Source of the DNA: Brachionus manjavacas
Lineage: Eukaryota > Rotifera > Eurotatoria > Ploima > Brachionidae
Direction of reading: 5' to 3'
DNA length: 64,000 nt
Assembly: GCA_019054805.1 (NCBI GenBank)
Contig: JAHQIY010000013.1
Coordinates: forward strand, 992,001-1,056,000
Below, piece by piece: positions 25,954-37,480 of this stretch. The stretch's first letter is position 1; every line of letters begins with the position of its first letter. The notes beneath the pieces are model-generated. The model was not told the DNA's origin and ran no database searches. It was given only the letters and a program-made list of their open reading frames with translations. The position numbers were made by a program, and so were the translations under genes.

Positions 25954-27520
25954 CTAGAATAAAAGAATCTGAATCAAATTAAGTTAAAAAAAAAAAATAC
26001 TCTCTCTGATAAGATTTTTCGATTAACAATTGACTTGAACTTTTTTGAATGTAAAGCCTACTGTAAAATGAATAAAGAATGCAATTTGAAGCATTGAAAA
26101 AAATAAATTCACATGCAGCATTTATCTGACAGAAGTAAATACAATTGATTTTGCTAATTAAGGAAATTTTCTTAATTATAAGACCATTTTTAATTTCGTT
26201 TATCTCTAAATTCTTATTTTCAAAGATGTGTCCACGACCGACTTTGATTTAAATTTTAAATAAATTTAAAAAAAAAAAGCAAGAAAATACTTTCAAAAAT
26301 TTGGAAGAGACACAAAACTCTTAAAATCACCAACTGCATTTAAAATTTTTTTTTGCTAATTTTTTGATTTCTTATTAATTCAGTTTTTACAATTAGTTTT
26401 ATACGCAACAAAAAATGCTTATCCTTAAATTTTATTAAAACAATTATTTCCTTTTATTTCTTTGATTATATTTAGGAACGAAATATTGTAATAAAAATAG
26501 CAAACACTATCCAGAATTTACTAGTCTTATTCTAGCTTTACTTCAAGTTTTATGTTTTCTTACATTTTTCAGATTTTCAGAATTTTTTTTAATTTTTTTA
26601 TTTAAAAGAAAAATTCAATCAAAATTTTTGACAAAAATATTACCTAAAATAAAGACAACAATAAAAAATTCAATAACAAAATAAAAAATCGCTTTTTAAT
26701 TAATTTATTTAAATAATCTCATGTATATATAGGCATCTACTTAGTTGTCATCTGTTGTTTCAAATCCAAAATGATCATGGCATTTATAATTAATAATTTC
26801 ATATAATTTTGAAAAATCACCTTATTAGTAAGGTGTTGTAAAATAAAGCTTTTTTATTAAAAAAAAAAGCCTTTTTTTTGAGAAAAAAATTGTTCAGAAG
26901 GTCCATCAATTTGAAAAATAAAATAAATAACATTTTGGGGCATTTTTGAATTTAAGTACATGTCGGTATTACTGAATATTCAGATATAACGACATGTCGT
27001 AAAAATCTCGCAAATCGTTAGTTTAATATCTAATTGAAGTTGCTAAATTTATAAAGTAATTTTTTCAAGTTAATTACTTTTAAGGGTATTTAATAAAAGT
27101 TTTAGATTTTTCTGTAAAAAAACTTATTTTTCGTGAGCAGTATTTCCAAAGATAAACCATAATTTTTTCTGATTTAGTAGTTTATATTTTTTTAAAGATT
27201 AATTCTAAAATGAGAATTCAATTAAAATTTTGTCAATTTTAAAAACGAACTTAAATACTTTGTTGATCTAGCTTGAGAAGACTTGAAAAAATAATCATCA
27301 CTAAAATTCAAACCTTCCTGTGAGGAGATTTTTACTTAAGATTTTCAATGAATTTTGATCTTTGGATTATTTAAAAATTAACTAAAACCTTTTTTACTAT
27401 AATAATTTTTGACCATTATCAATTATTCAATTTTAAGGAAATTTTATCTTTTTAAGGATTTTCAGTAAGTAAATCTCTGGAAAGATAGAACGAAAAAAAA
27501 AAAATTTTTTTAAAAGACTA
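25954..27520. other. AT-rich intergenic DNA with one pogo-like end
   Basis: Missing 5' exons of the LamG gene may lie here, but no open frame with good splice sites stands out. Features seen are a small perfect hairpin (CACCTTA, four bases, TAAGGTG) near 26819 and a pogo-type transposon end near 26981. The rest is A/T runs. Confidence 0.6.
26981..27021. mobile_element. Possible solo pogo/Tigger terminal repeat
   Basis: The segment GATATAACGACATGTCG, continuing to CGCAAATCGTTAG, aligns with the end of the pogo element at 45038-45082 (GATATAACGAGCAAGTCG to CAGCTCGTTAG), allowing small gaps. No transposase is attached. It is either a tiny remnant or a MITE end. Confidence 0.4.
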
Positions 27521-27530
27521 TTTATTTATT
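27521..27530 (-). promoter_or_regulatory. Polyadenylation signals of the SLC13 gene
   Basis: Two overlapping AATAAA hexamers on the minus strand begin about ten bases past the TAA stop at 27541. They are the likely cleavage and polyadenylation signals of the transporter transcript. Confidence 0.55.
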
Positions 27531-27540
27531 TTATAAAAAA

Positions 27541-29760
27541 TTATACAAATGAACTATTCACATTTGAACCTGTTTCTACTGACTCGGGTACAAAATTCAC
27601 ATCAAAAACCAACTTGAGCCACGTGTTTGCTGCCAAATACACAATAGATAATCCCAGAATATTCATTATAATTCCGGTTGTTATCTAGAAATTAAATTTT
27701 CATTGAGATCAAATTTCTAATAAAACTTTTTTTAAATACCATGTCTCTGATTCGTACTGTTCCACTGGCAAATATAATTGCATTATTTGGTGTTGCAACT
27801 GGAAGCATAAATGCTAAACTCACTGACAAAATTAGTGGCAAGAGGAGGTAAATTGGACTTATTTTCAATTCAACTGCCTTAATAAAAAATCTAAATTAAG
27901 AAATTAATCAGAAACGATTTGTCCCTACAATAGAATCAACGATTGGAATAAAAATTGAAGACATTGACGTATTTGAGGTAAACTCGGTTGCAAAAGCGCA
28001 AATACAAATAATTATCAATAAAGTTATCTCTTTTTTGGGAGACATTAAAACTTTGATATTTTCACCGATAACATGCGATAACCCTGAGTTCTATTAGAGA
28101 CTTCAGCTTTTCTAATTAATAAAAATAAAACATTGTTACTTGAAAGCCCTCGGCAATTGCTAAGCCTCCACCTAAACAAAATTTTAATAATTAACTTCTA
28201 TTTTACGCAATTACCGATCAGAAGTATAACATTCCATGGAAAAATAGTCTGTAACTGTTTCCAATTCATCAGGTGAACATAATCCTCGCCTTGGAAAATA
28301 TTGTTTTTTGGACATGCAAACAAAAAGAATACCGCTAAAACTGCGGGAGTCGCATCTGACACATATCTTTAAAAAATATTTCAATTTTTTTTATTAAAAA
28401 TATCTATTTTTTTAATTTATTACTTAGGTTGGAATAAAAGACCCCATCCGTATAAACCTTGTATATCTCTAGTGACCCATAAAATGACTAATATTACAAA
28501 AATAACCCCCACACATTTTTGTTGAAATCTAATGATTATAAAAAATATCTTTTTTTTTTTTAAATAAAAAAAAATCAGCTTACGTAGCAGGACCCAAATT
28601 TTCATATTTTTCTTTTATTACTAGACTAATGTGATCGATTCGAGTGTGGCTTTGCCGTTTTCGTCCAAACATATGCTCTCTCGGAAGCCATTTAAAACTA
28701 AGCCAAATCCATGAAGTAATTATCAATATTACTGTCACCGGCAAACTAACCACTGAGAAACTAAAAAAGCTTAGACTAATATCCGAATATTTTTCATCAA
28801 TAAAGCCTTTTAAAAGAATATTCGGAGCTGTTCCAACTAGAGAGCCTAGACCTCCGATTGTGGACGAATAAGAACAAGAAAGCATAAATCCTTTTACATT
28901 TAAATTGAATTTTTTTTCATGTTATCTATCTATTTTACCTGTTGACAGATTTCTCGCTTTTTCAGACCTTTTGATAATTTTCTCATGGCTCTCAGTTTCT
29001 TCGGCTATTTCTTGATTTTCAAAACTATTTTTTAGCTGAACTGATGAAATGTCTAATTAAAAAAATAATTTATGTATCAAACTTTGGCTTGAGCAAAAAC
29101 TAACTCATGGCAATGTTGTCTTGGTCTCCAATGATGGTTTGTTGGTGATATAATTCATCGTTTATGATGAGCTGAATGACAACGGCATTAATAATAGGAA
29201 GCATCATTGAGCAGGACGCGGCATTGCTTATCCACAAGCTCATAAAAGCCGTAATAGCCATAAAGCCAAGCATCAACAAAGTCGGATTTGAGCCAAAAAG
29301 TAATAAGACTTTTAAAGATACTCTTTCGTGAAGACCGCTGATTTCGATGGCATTTGCCATCACAAGGCCTCCGTAGAACAAAAGTATAATATCCTTTTTT
29401 TCACTAACCTTAAAAATTCTTTTTTCTAAAATATTTATCAGAATACTTGAAAATAAATTTTAGTGACATCTTTTGAAGACATAATTCCAAACATCGGAAA
29501 GAGAACTATTGGAATTAGAGAAGTAATAGCAATTGGTAAACATTCTGTTCCAATTATAAATGTTAATAAATGATTAAGATTTGAATTGAGTTTTGTAAAC
29601 CTGTTGTCCAGTAAAGAGACATCACAATAAGAACAAATGCACAATTGGCAGGTTTATTTTGTAAACTTAAAGGCACAATTGATGCCATCAAAGGCACTAG
29701 GATAAGTAAAGCAAGTTTTTTATGCTGCTTAAAATAACTTTTCAAGGCCTTTAAAACCAT
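27541..29760 (-). CDS. SLC13-family sodium-coupled dicarboxylate/sulfate transporter
   Basis: The gene is complete with 11 exons (minus): 29601-29760, 29447-29544, 29105-29408, 28939-29052, 28584-28890, 28424-28528, 28215-28366, 28140-28171, 27929-28090, 27740-27877 and 27541-27684. All phases join and give 571 residues, the usual size for SLC13 (NaDC/NaCT/NaS). It should be a plasma-membrane symporter moving Na+ with dicarboxylate, citrate or sulfate. Family marks are YWTTECLPIAITSLIP and FPMFGIMSSKDV near the start, a first SNT-type motif read here as SNAAS, IGGLGSLVGTAPN, WNVILLIGGGLAIAEGF, the second motif SNTSM, and PVATPNNAIIFASG with RIRDM. Introns are 38-57 nt. Exon 4 encodes a charged cytosolic loop, the usual variable region. 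Substrate cannot be told. The exon 2/3 junction (38-nt intron) is the least certain splice. Confidence 0.93.
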
Positions 29761-30944
29761 TTTAATGATTTAAATTTTTTTTTAAAGTAAAGATATTTAT
29801 AGAAAATGATGGAGCTTTTGCGCTATAGACATTTAAGTTCAGTTTGAAGCGAAAATTTTTTCAATTAAAAGAGAGTCAAATTTCGTTTAACTTTTTAAAT
29901 CAGCAAATTTTTATCTTTTACCGCTATACTCCATGATTCATTACAGATAAGCACTATTTCTAGACAAAGAGGTTTATGAACATTGTATTTTTAAAATTAC
30001 TGTAGGATGCTTTCGATTCTGAATTTTTTCCTTATATAACACTAAAAAATTGATAGTAGTTTTCAGTTACTTAAACTTATTAACTTTTTACAAAAAAAAT
30101 TATTTTGTTTTCTTTTTGTTCATTTTTATCGTCTCATCTCATTAACAATCTTAATATTTCATTATCTTTTTCTAAGATAGATTTTTTTTTAAATAGAAAG
30201 ATTAAATCACAAAATAATTGACTTTAAACCTAAAAAAAAATTTAAATATGAAAATATTTGAACAAATAATTAAAGAAGAAGTATTTAAAAAGGATACAGA
30301 AAAATGGTTTTTTAAAAATGTTTTCATACACAATTTTAAGGATTCTAAAAAATCTGTTAATTTAAGTAATTTAATTTAGCGTATTTAAATTAGTTATGGT
30401 TATTCTCTTTAGTTCAGCTAACTAAAAATAATGGCATATAATAAAGACAAATATACTGATGCTAGGAAGAATATATATCAATAAAAACAAAATTTTTACA
30501 AAAATAATTAGTAAAATTTTTTTATTGTTTGATCCAAGAGGTCTACCGCGTTTTCTTTTGGTTACTGACTCACTGATATATTCTTCTACTTGAATTTTCA
30601 TTGACTATTGACTCAAAATAAGAATCTTCGCTGCTTCTAATACCAATGTCTGTAAAATCTTGAGTTTAATTAAGCTGACGAACTATAGCGTTTTTTTTAG
30701 CTTTTGAGCGACCAGGGCTACTTTTTCTTTCAAGTGGGAATTTCTTACGAAATATTATTTGGTATTTCTTCAATAAGAAGCTCTTTTTTACAAGCTTTAT
30801 ATTTGGCAAAAATAAAAAAAAATATAGGAAAATAAAATAAAATACAAATTATTAAAATATACAAGAAAATTAAAATAAATAATTAAAAATAAAGAGTGTC
30901 AGGTTAGTAGTAGTGGGTTCAGCAAAAAAAGACCAAATTTAACT
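29761..30944. other. AT-rich intergenic DNA upstream of SLC13
   Basis: The stretch should hold the SLC13 promoter, but I see no clear TATA box or other element to name. A 43-codon frame at 30248-30379 has no support. A decayed coding-like patch lies at 30530-30790 and is listed separately. Confidence 0.5.
30530..30790 (-). pseudogene. Decayed coding fragment with a KRGRP AT-hook-like motif
   Basis: Read on the minus strand, one frame gives KFPLERKSSPGRSKAKKNA and a neighbouring frame gives SVTKRKRGRPLGSNN. The core RGRP resembles an AT-hook. No frame is open across the whole patch, so it is a relic. The class of the parent gene is not recognised. Confidence 0.35.
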
Positions 30945-31340
30945 CTAGAAGCACCAAAACGAGTCAAAATGACTTGTTTTAATGGAATCTAATGGATAAA
31001 AATGGATAATAATTTATTATTTGGATAAATCTATTCAAAACTTAATTTTAATTGAGTAAAAATAAAAATTTGGCTAAAAAAAAGTATCTGGCAAAAATTT
31101 TATCTTCTAATGAATTCATTCCTTTTTGAAACAATTTTTCGTCTTTCATGTAAAATACGCAAACTATAATTTTTGCATTTTTTAAATTTGCTTTTTTTCA
31201 TTCAAGTATTAGGATTTGAGTCAGTTTTTTAAAGATTTGTATACTTTTTTTAAATATTACGACTCATCCATTGATTTTGTAGATAAATTCAAAATTTTAA
31301 TTAAAAAACGAGTCAAAATGACTCTTTTTGGTGCTTCTAG
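30945..31340. mobile_element. piggyBac-like MITE (396 bp)
   Basis: The ends are inverted repeats: the left starts CTAGAAGCACCAAAA and the right ends TTTTGGTGCTTCTAG. Over the first 36 bases they match at about 31. Each end holds a palindromic block of the GAGTCA-TGACT kind just inside. The interior is AT-rich without an open frame. A TTAA sits next to the left end (30939-30942), as in piggyBac insertions, but the right flank is eroded. The end motif resembles piggyBac-superfamily termini; that part is recalled family knowledge and could be wrong. It is a non-autonomous DNA transposon in any case. Confidence 0.65.
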
Positions 31341-31484
31341 TAGTATATACTTGATTTTGTACAAAGAAAATATTTTTTTATTTGAATTTAGTTAATTTAG
31401 AAAGTTATTCTTATTTTTATGCTGAAAAAAAATTATGCTCAAATAGCAAAAATTTACTCAGATTTTAGCGGGCAAAAATCGAAA

Positions 31485-31905
31485 AAGAGTCGGTCGGCTA
31501 CTCAAAACCCTCTCTGTATTCATTTATCAGTCGAAATTTTAACGGCACAGAATGACTCAGACCTTCATTTACATATCTTTTGCTCAATTCAAACATTTCT
31601 TTTATTTCATTTGTCATAGGAGAAAAGGTTAGCCTCGAGTCAAATGTAATTTCCCAAGAATTTTATTTTAGTGCCAAAGTTAAGATTTTTTCCATAAATT
31701 TTAAGATCAAGATTAAGTTTTTCTATTAAATTTTAAGAAAAGATCATGTAGTATGACTTTTGAACCCAAGTTTTCATCTTTCATTTAGAAATCCATTTTT
31801 ATTTTTCACTGATTTAATATAAAAATTATTTTCATTATTTCTAGGATCTCCTTCCCTTTTAAAAATAAAAAATATGACCAAGTCGTCGTAAAAAGAAGAG
31901 AGTTT
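31485..31905 (-). mobile_element. Decayed 3' fragment of the jockey-like LINE
   Basis: The fragment parallels the LINE at 37480-38220 on the same strand. Matching islands include AGAATGACTCAG with CTCAATTCAAA, TTCCATAAATTTT, TTTTCATCTTTCATTTAG against TCTTCATTTTCCACTTAA, and the FADD region (GACCAAGTCGTC against AACTAGATCATC). It covers the C-terminal part of ORF2 with many substitutions and indels, so it is an old, 5'-truncated insertion. The remaining open frame at 31419-31619 is chance. Confidence 0.6.
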
Positions 31906-32814
31906 TGACTGTTTTTTTTTTTTTCTTAATTATTTCTCTCAAAAAAAAGAGAAATTTGAAATTTGGTTTTATTTTAATCAAAATTTTTGGTTTTTATTTT
32001 CAAATATAATTGTTTCATTTTATTTAAAATGTTGGGGATATATAAAAACGAATTTGTTTTAATTATAAATCACACTATTTATAAATCATCTATTACATAT
32101 TAAATTTTTGTTTTTTATATATTTAATATATTATACATAAACAAAGCTATGTTTAAAAGAAAAATGAAAAAGCTGGTAAATACTTATTTACTATAATTTT
32201 TATTTATTATTTTTTACTTTTATGTTTTTTTTTTATAGATTTTACAAATAAATTTTTTGGCTTTTGAGGTGTAAAATTTTTTTTTAAATTATAACAATAA
32301 TTTTATACGCGAAAAATAATTATGCTAAAAAAATTAAATTGATAAAAAAAATAAGCTTAACTAAACTTAGCTTTGAACTTAAATTGTTTTGTTCTTATTG
32401 TACCAAATTTCACCAAACTCGTTTCTTTAAGCGAAATTGAACAGAATAATGTGTTGGTAAGCGGTGGTGAATCTTGGAGCAAAAAAATGAAAGCAAAGCA
32501 AAAAATAAAAAAATAAATGGATAATTTTTAATTTTTTTAGCATTAAAATCTATTCTCTTGATTTAAAAATTATTTATTTTTTTGATTTTTTTTACTTTTA
32601 AATGTTTAATAATAATTTTTTAAAATAGTTTTTAATAATTGAAATAAAACTGGTTTTCAAATAAATAAAATATATTTTACTACAGTCTTTGCTACAAACT
32701 TTACCGTCGCTGTTGGTAAAATATTTTGTATGCTGCCAAATAAGTAAATTCAGCAAATATCAAAAGCAATCGTGGGGAAATTTGATAGCTAAAGTTTATG
32801 TAATGTTTTGATAT
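31906..32814. other. AT-rich intergenic DNA
   Basis: Long T and A runs with no open frame of note. I see nothing recognisable between the two LINE fossils. Confidence 0.6.
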
Positions 32815-34490
32815 GATGATGTTGATGCAATTTTGAGTACTTTAAAACGTTAAAAATTACCTGGTTTTGATGGAATTTATAACGAATTTTACATTTATGG
32901 AGCATGTTTTTCATTTTCAAATTAATTTTAACATGGTTTTTTAACGCCTCAATGAGTTACGGATACTTACCAACGAGTTTCAATATTTCGATGTTAACAC
33001 CTTAAAAAATATTTTGCAAATGATCTTAGTGATTCAATCAATTAGATTATTAACAATATTATTGAAATTCTTATTGAGTAAAATGGACTGCTTCAACCAG
33101 ATATATCCTAACCAGTTTGGCTAACTTTGTTGTAAATGGGAGAGTACAATACCATAGACAAAATGGATCTAAACTTAAATTAGTTTCTCTTGATGCTAGC
33201 AAGGCTTTTGATAAAATGTGGAAAGATGGAATTTTTTACAAACTATTGAATAAAATTCCAAATAAACTTTGGTGTCTTTTAAAATTATTGTAGCATTTTA
33301 AAATTTGTTGTCATTTGTAAAAATAATATTAGTGAAATCTTTGTAGCTGATGAAGGTGGTATTCTTGGAGGTATTCTTTCTCCATTTTTTTTTTCATTTT
33401 TTTTTTGTAAATGATTTATTGATTGTATGCTGTGATCTAAATATTGGATCATCAATAAATGAAATAAACCTATCAATAATTGCCTATTGCGATGATATTG
33501 TTAAATACTACCCCCCCCTTGTTTAGTCACTGTCAAAGACTTTTAGATTTAAGTTCAAAATTTTCAAAACTATGGAAGATTGATTTCAACCTGTCAAAAT
33601 GAAACACTTTGCCTAACACAGTTTTGTGAAATTCAGTATAAAATGATAAAATGAACAGACAAATATGTAAAAAATTTGATAACTTTTTTTCTAAAAGCTT
33701 TAAATTAGTTCTGAGAATACTACATAGTGCAACATTTAAAGTTGCATAAAATATCAAGATCTGCTAAATTTTCAGAGTTTAGCAGAAACTAAATTTCAAT
33801 TTAATCGAGCGTAGTGCATTTTGCAGAGATTTTGCAGGCCATTATCAGACTTTTACAGTTGATTCAACTATGATTGTTGCTGCATTCACAGAATTAATTT
33901 TAAACTTTTAGAAAATAAAGTTATTTAATTATTTTACGTATTGCTCTGTTCTTTTCTACCGGACTTCACAAAACCATCTAACACTCCAATCTTAGTACTC
34001 AATGAATGTGAAATACCTTATAAAACTAGTGTTGAGTATTTGGGTTTGCCAAATACTCAACACTAGCCGATTGGTAATGATGTATATGTAAATAACTTCG
34101 TTGAAGAAAAATGGAAACAAGTTGAAAAGAGTTTCTTTTCTCTAAATGGAATGGTTCTAAGACAAAATCAGCAAGTCCAGACTTAGTTGCGTTTTTAAAC
34201 AAACAATTCTGTCATTCAATTTTAACATATCATCTGGATCTTATTCTAATTACTGACAAAAAACTAACAGAATTTGAAATTCGACAAAATATGCTTCTTA
34301 AGAGATTTTTTGGTCGTAAAAAGTTTTCAATATGTAACTTTTTTTTTAATTTGCCTATGAGGATTAAATCAATTAATAATAATATTATAGACGAAACAAT
34401 AAACGATTATAAATTTCATAATATTTATATTTATTTTCAATCAATATACTTGAAAAATTTTTTGCAAAAGCGTTAATTGATAAAATTACA
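32815..34490 (+). mobile_element. Decayed LINE reverse transcriptase, second family
   Basis: Conserved RT blocks appear in order on the plus strand but in shifting frames: LPGFDGIYNEF near 32860 (the APGPDGI block), LVSLDASKAFDKMW near 33180, GILGGILSP near 33360 and IAYCDDIV near 33480. The C-terminal part reads YLGLP and IGNDVYVNNFVEEKWKQVE near 34040-34120, then QNMLLKRFFG near 34280. Several stops and frameshifts show it is dead. The sequence differs from the LINE at 37-41 kb (DD preceded by YC, not FA), so it is another non-LTR family. No 5' or 3' end is clear. Confidence 0.7.
34026..34066. repeat. Perfect 18-bp-arm hairpin inside the LINE relic
   Basis: CTAGTGTTGAGTATTTGG, a GTTTG loop, then its exact reverse complement. 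The right arm interrupts the conserved LINE reading GLP-IGND: removing 18 bases restores GGT TTG CCG ATT GGT. The arm is thus an insertion copied from the neighbouring strand. Confidence 0.85.
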
Positions 34491-35488
34491 AACTTTTCTA
34501 AACATTTTAACAAAATCGGAATTTATTTCAAATTATGAACAACTTGGAAGATAAACTGAAATTGAAAATTCAATTAAGTGAAATTCAGTACAAATCGAAC
34601 ATTGCATGTTGTACTGTTATGAATTTTTGTTTATGAAGATTTTTCTTACTCTATTTTAGTAACTTTTTTACTAAATTATTTTTTTTCAATTTGTATTGAA
34701 TTTCACCAAGTCTCCCAAATGCATTTTATAAAATTTAGACTTTGTGCGTAAAATAGCTTTTTAACAAATTCAGAATTTTTGTAATTCACGACAATTATGA
34801 CGATTCTTTTTAATTTCTTAATTCTCAATTCTTTTTAGCTTTAAAAAAAGTTGTTATTTAAAATTTTATTATCATATTAATTAAGCCAATTTAAAAGATA
34901 AAAATAAAAATCTTACTAAAAACTTAATTCCATAAAGCATAAATTTAAAGCTTATATAAACTTAGCTCCTTTAAAGCGCACTGGGAAAAAATTGATGTAA
35001 GGTTTTCATAATGAGATTTTCAACTATTTTAAGATTTTTAACAAATCTGCAAGTCAATTACAATTTTGAATAAAATTTAAACTTAAAAGATTTAACTTTT
35101 TGATTTTTTTGATCAATGAACAACATTCAAATTCTTCAGCTGTAAAAGTCTCCCTTAAAATTTAATCACTGACTTGTCTACTTGAAATTTTTACTAAAAA
35201 TCGAAATTAGAAAAAAAAAATTTATTTGAAATAAAATAAAAAATTATTTTTACTTTTTCGATCAAAAAAGGAAAAGATTTTTTGAAAGGAAAATTAATAA
35301 GTCCATAAAATTATGTTCGAAATTTAATAAATTTTTATTATTCAAACATGGCTCAAATTTAAATCAAAATAAATACTTTATTCAAAATGATCTTATTAAA
35401 ATTTATTTTGAAATCTCTTTAAAGGCTAGAAAAATAAAGAAATGACGATACAAAATCAGTAGAAAAATCCTTATCTTACAAAAAAAAA
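34491..35488. other. AT-rich intergenic DNA downstream of Rab21
   Basis: No gene or repeat seen. Its right end holds the 3' UTR of the minus-strand Rab21 gene. Confidence 0.6.
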
Positions 35489-36292
35489 TTAACAACATCC
35501 AGACTTTTTATCTTCCTGTTGAACAACTGAATCATCGACAACTTGGATGGTGTTTCTTTTATTCGAGCTATTCCCAGATTGATGATTGATGGATTCCAAA
35601 TTTTCTGAGCTTTCAAATTTTTCTATCATTCCTTAGAAAAATCTTTTTCATTTAATTTCATTTGACAATTTTTAAAATTTACTTTTGGAAATATCCAAAA
35701 AGAGTTCATTTACTCCTTGGTTTAGCTTGGCTGAAGTAGAATAATGCTTGGCACCAACTGATTTTGCATATTCTTCAGCTTCTTTAATGGGAACGTTTCT
35801 ATTTTTTTCCAAATCAGACTTATTACCGACGATGCAAAGAATGCAGTCGTCTCCAAGTGAGGTTTTTAATTCAGTTACCCATTTTCTTATCTTTTAATAT
35901 GGTTAAAATATTTACTTTGTCTAATAATTTAGATTATTTTTCTTACTCTTTCAAATGAATCAATATCAGTGATGTCATAGACCAGAAAAGCACCATTTGA
36001 ACCTCGGTAGTAAATTGGGCCTAGTGCATGATATTTTTCTTGACCAGCCGTATCCTGTATTGCAATATTTTAAATAATTAAAAAATTTTAAATATTTTTT
36101 AATTTTTACCCAAATAGCTAGTTCAACTGAATTGCTTCCAATGCGAATTTTTTTCTTAATGAAAGCCGCTTGAATTGTGCTCAAATGTTCTTCGTTAAAT
36201 TTATCCTGGACATAGCGTAACATCAGTGATGTTTTGCCAACACAGCCCTCGCCAAGAAGAACAATTTTAAACTGATAACTTTTACCACTCAT
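35489..36292 (-). CDS. Rab21: Rab21 small GTPase
   Basis: Four exons on the minus strand (36110-36292, 35947-36054, 35683-35890, 35489-35631) join in phase to a complete 213-residue protein. Rab21 cycles between GDP and GTP forms on early endosomes and controls endocytosis and integrin traffic. The P-loop GEGCVGKT is at residues 14-21, switch II DTAGQEK begins at 62 (start of exon 2), followed by [19 protein letters not shown], then the NKSD guanine motif and TSAK. The C-terminus ends SGCC, a double-cysteine site for geranylgeranylation. The IPIYYR-like GPIYYR and [11 protein letters not shown] blocks and the overall alignment favour Rab21 over Rab5 or Rab22. Glutamine of DTAGQ is intact, so GTP hydrolysis should be normal. 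Introns are 51-56 nt. The ATG at 36292 is the only fitting start. Confidence 0.95.
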
Positions 36293-36896
36293 TTTAAAAA
36301 TATGCTTTCAATTAGAAAAAAAAAAGATAATTTTATTTTTTAGTTTCAAAATAATTGAAATTGTTTTATTATCTTGTTTCAAAGGATCATCTGCTGTTAT
36401 GATGTACTAAGTGAATTTATATAGGTATGATGTGTTGGTAATTTATCATATTATTTCATTATTATTTAAAAATTTTATGAATATTTTTTAAAAATTATTA
36501 TTACATAATTATCAATTGTTGCTGTGTAGTAAAAAAATGAGATTTTTTTCGAATATCAGAATTTTTTTACTTTATATCATGCTTGATAATTTAACATTTA
36601 AATTTTAAAAAGTTATTAAATTTTTCAAACTTCTAGAGGTGACTTTCAATTATATTTCCCCAGTTTGAATTTTCGTCCATACTTAATATTTTTCAAAAAA
36701 TTAATATCGATCTTCAATTATTAAGATTATACAAAAAAAATTTGATAAACACTAAATTATATAGAAAGCCAATATTTTTAACTTAATGACCCTTGATCGT
36801 TAAAAACGACACTTTTTATTAAAAAAATTACGGAACACTGAACAAACAACAAAATGAGACAGGTTTTAAACTCTGTTCCAAAAAGCATCGAATTCG
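36293..36896. other. AT-rich DNA upstream of Rab21
   Basis: This should contain the Rab21 promoter and 5' UTR. No clear core-promoter element stands out from the AT background. Confidence 0.5.
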
Positions 36897-36976
36897 ATGA
36901 GTCTTAGGTCTAAGAGACAGAATCAGTTCAAAAAAGAGCAAGAATCACTGATACTACGCTATGTCCAGGACTGTTT
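36897..36976 (+). pseudogene. Broken inverted copy of Rab21 exon 1
   Basis: The patch begins ATGAGT like Rab21, has AATCAGTTCAAAA against TATCAGTTTAAAA, then a 27-base stretch (36944-36970) that matches 25 of 27 bases of Rab21 exon 1 (36204-36230). It translates as SLILRYVQD, against SLMLRYVQD in Rab21. The P-loop part ([10 protein letters not shown]) is missing or scrambled, and similarity fades after the match, so it cannot make a GTPase. It is inverted and lies about 0.6 kb upstream of the live gene. A head-to-head duplication that has decayed is the likely origin. Confidence 0.6.
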
Positions 36977-37480
36977 TTATGCTTTCTTTGTAAAATCTTG
37001 TGAATCTTGGACAATATTTAAATTTTTTAAATTAAAGTCTATAAAAACAATTCAGCAGATTAAATTCTTAAATAAAAATTTGCCTAAAATTCATTCAATA
37101 AATTAATACTTTATGTCCTAAATAATTAACATTTTTGATAAAAACTCTTTTAAAAAAAATTTAGTTGTGCGATACGAATGGATACAATACACTTATTAGA
37201 GTCTAAAAATGCATCTGATCATATTATTATTTATTTTATTTTATTTATTTATTTGTTTTCTGTACCGAGCTAGGGCTCCTTCAGAATAAGTTAAAAATTA
37301 AAAAAAATAAAATAAAAATGAAATAAAATAAAATAAAAATAAAATTAAAGTTAATAAAATAAGATAAAAAAAAAAAAAAAAAAAAAAAGAATTAAAAAAA
37401 AGTAAATAAGCTAAATAAATGAAAATTAAGAATATATAAAATTGGAAAAGATTGTTAAATGTGGCTCATGTTTAAATAGT

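Noticed and set aside
30248-30379. 43-codon frame MKIFEQIIKEEVFKKDTEK
   Set aside because: Lys-rich and AT-driven, with no domain, splice context or neighbour to support it.
34291-34476. 61-codon plus-strand frame
   Set aside because: It is the decayed C-terminal end of the LINE relic, not a separate gene.
37368-37388. Homopolymer A run as a LINE poly(A) tail
   Set aside because: On the element's strand the run is T and lies inside the 3' UTR; the true tail is the (AAATA)-type repeat at 37222-37255.
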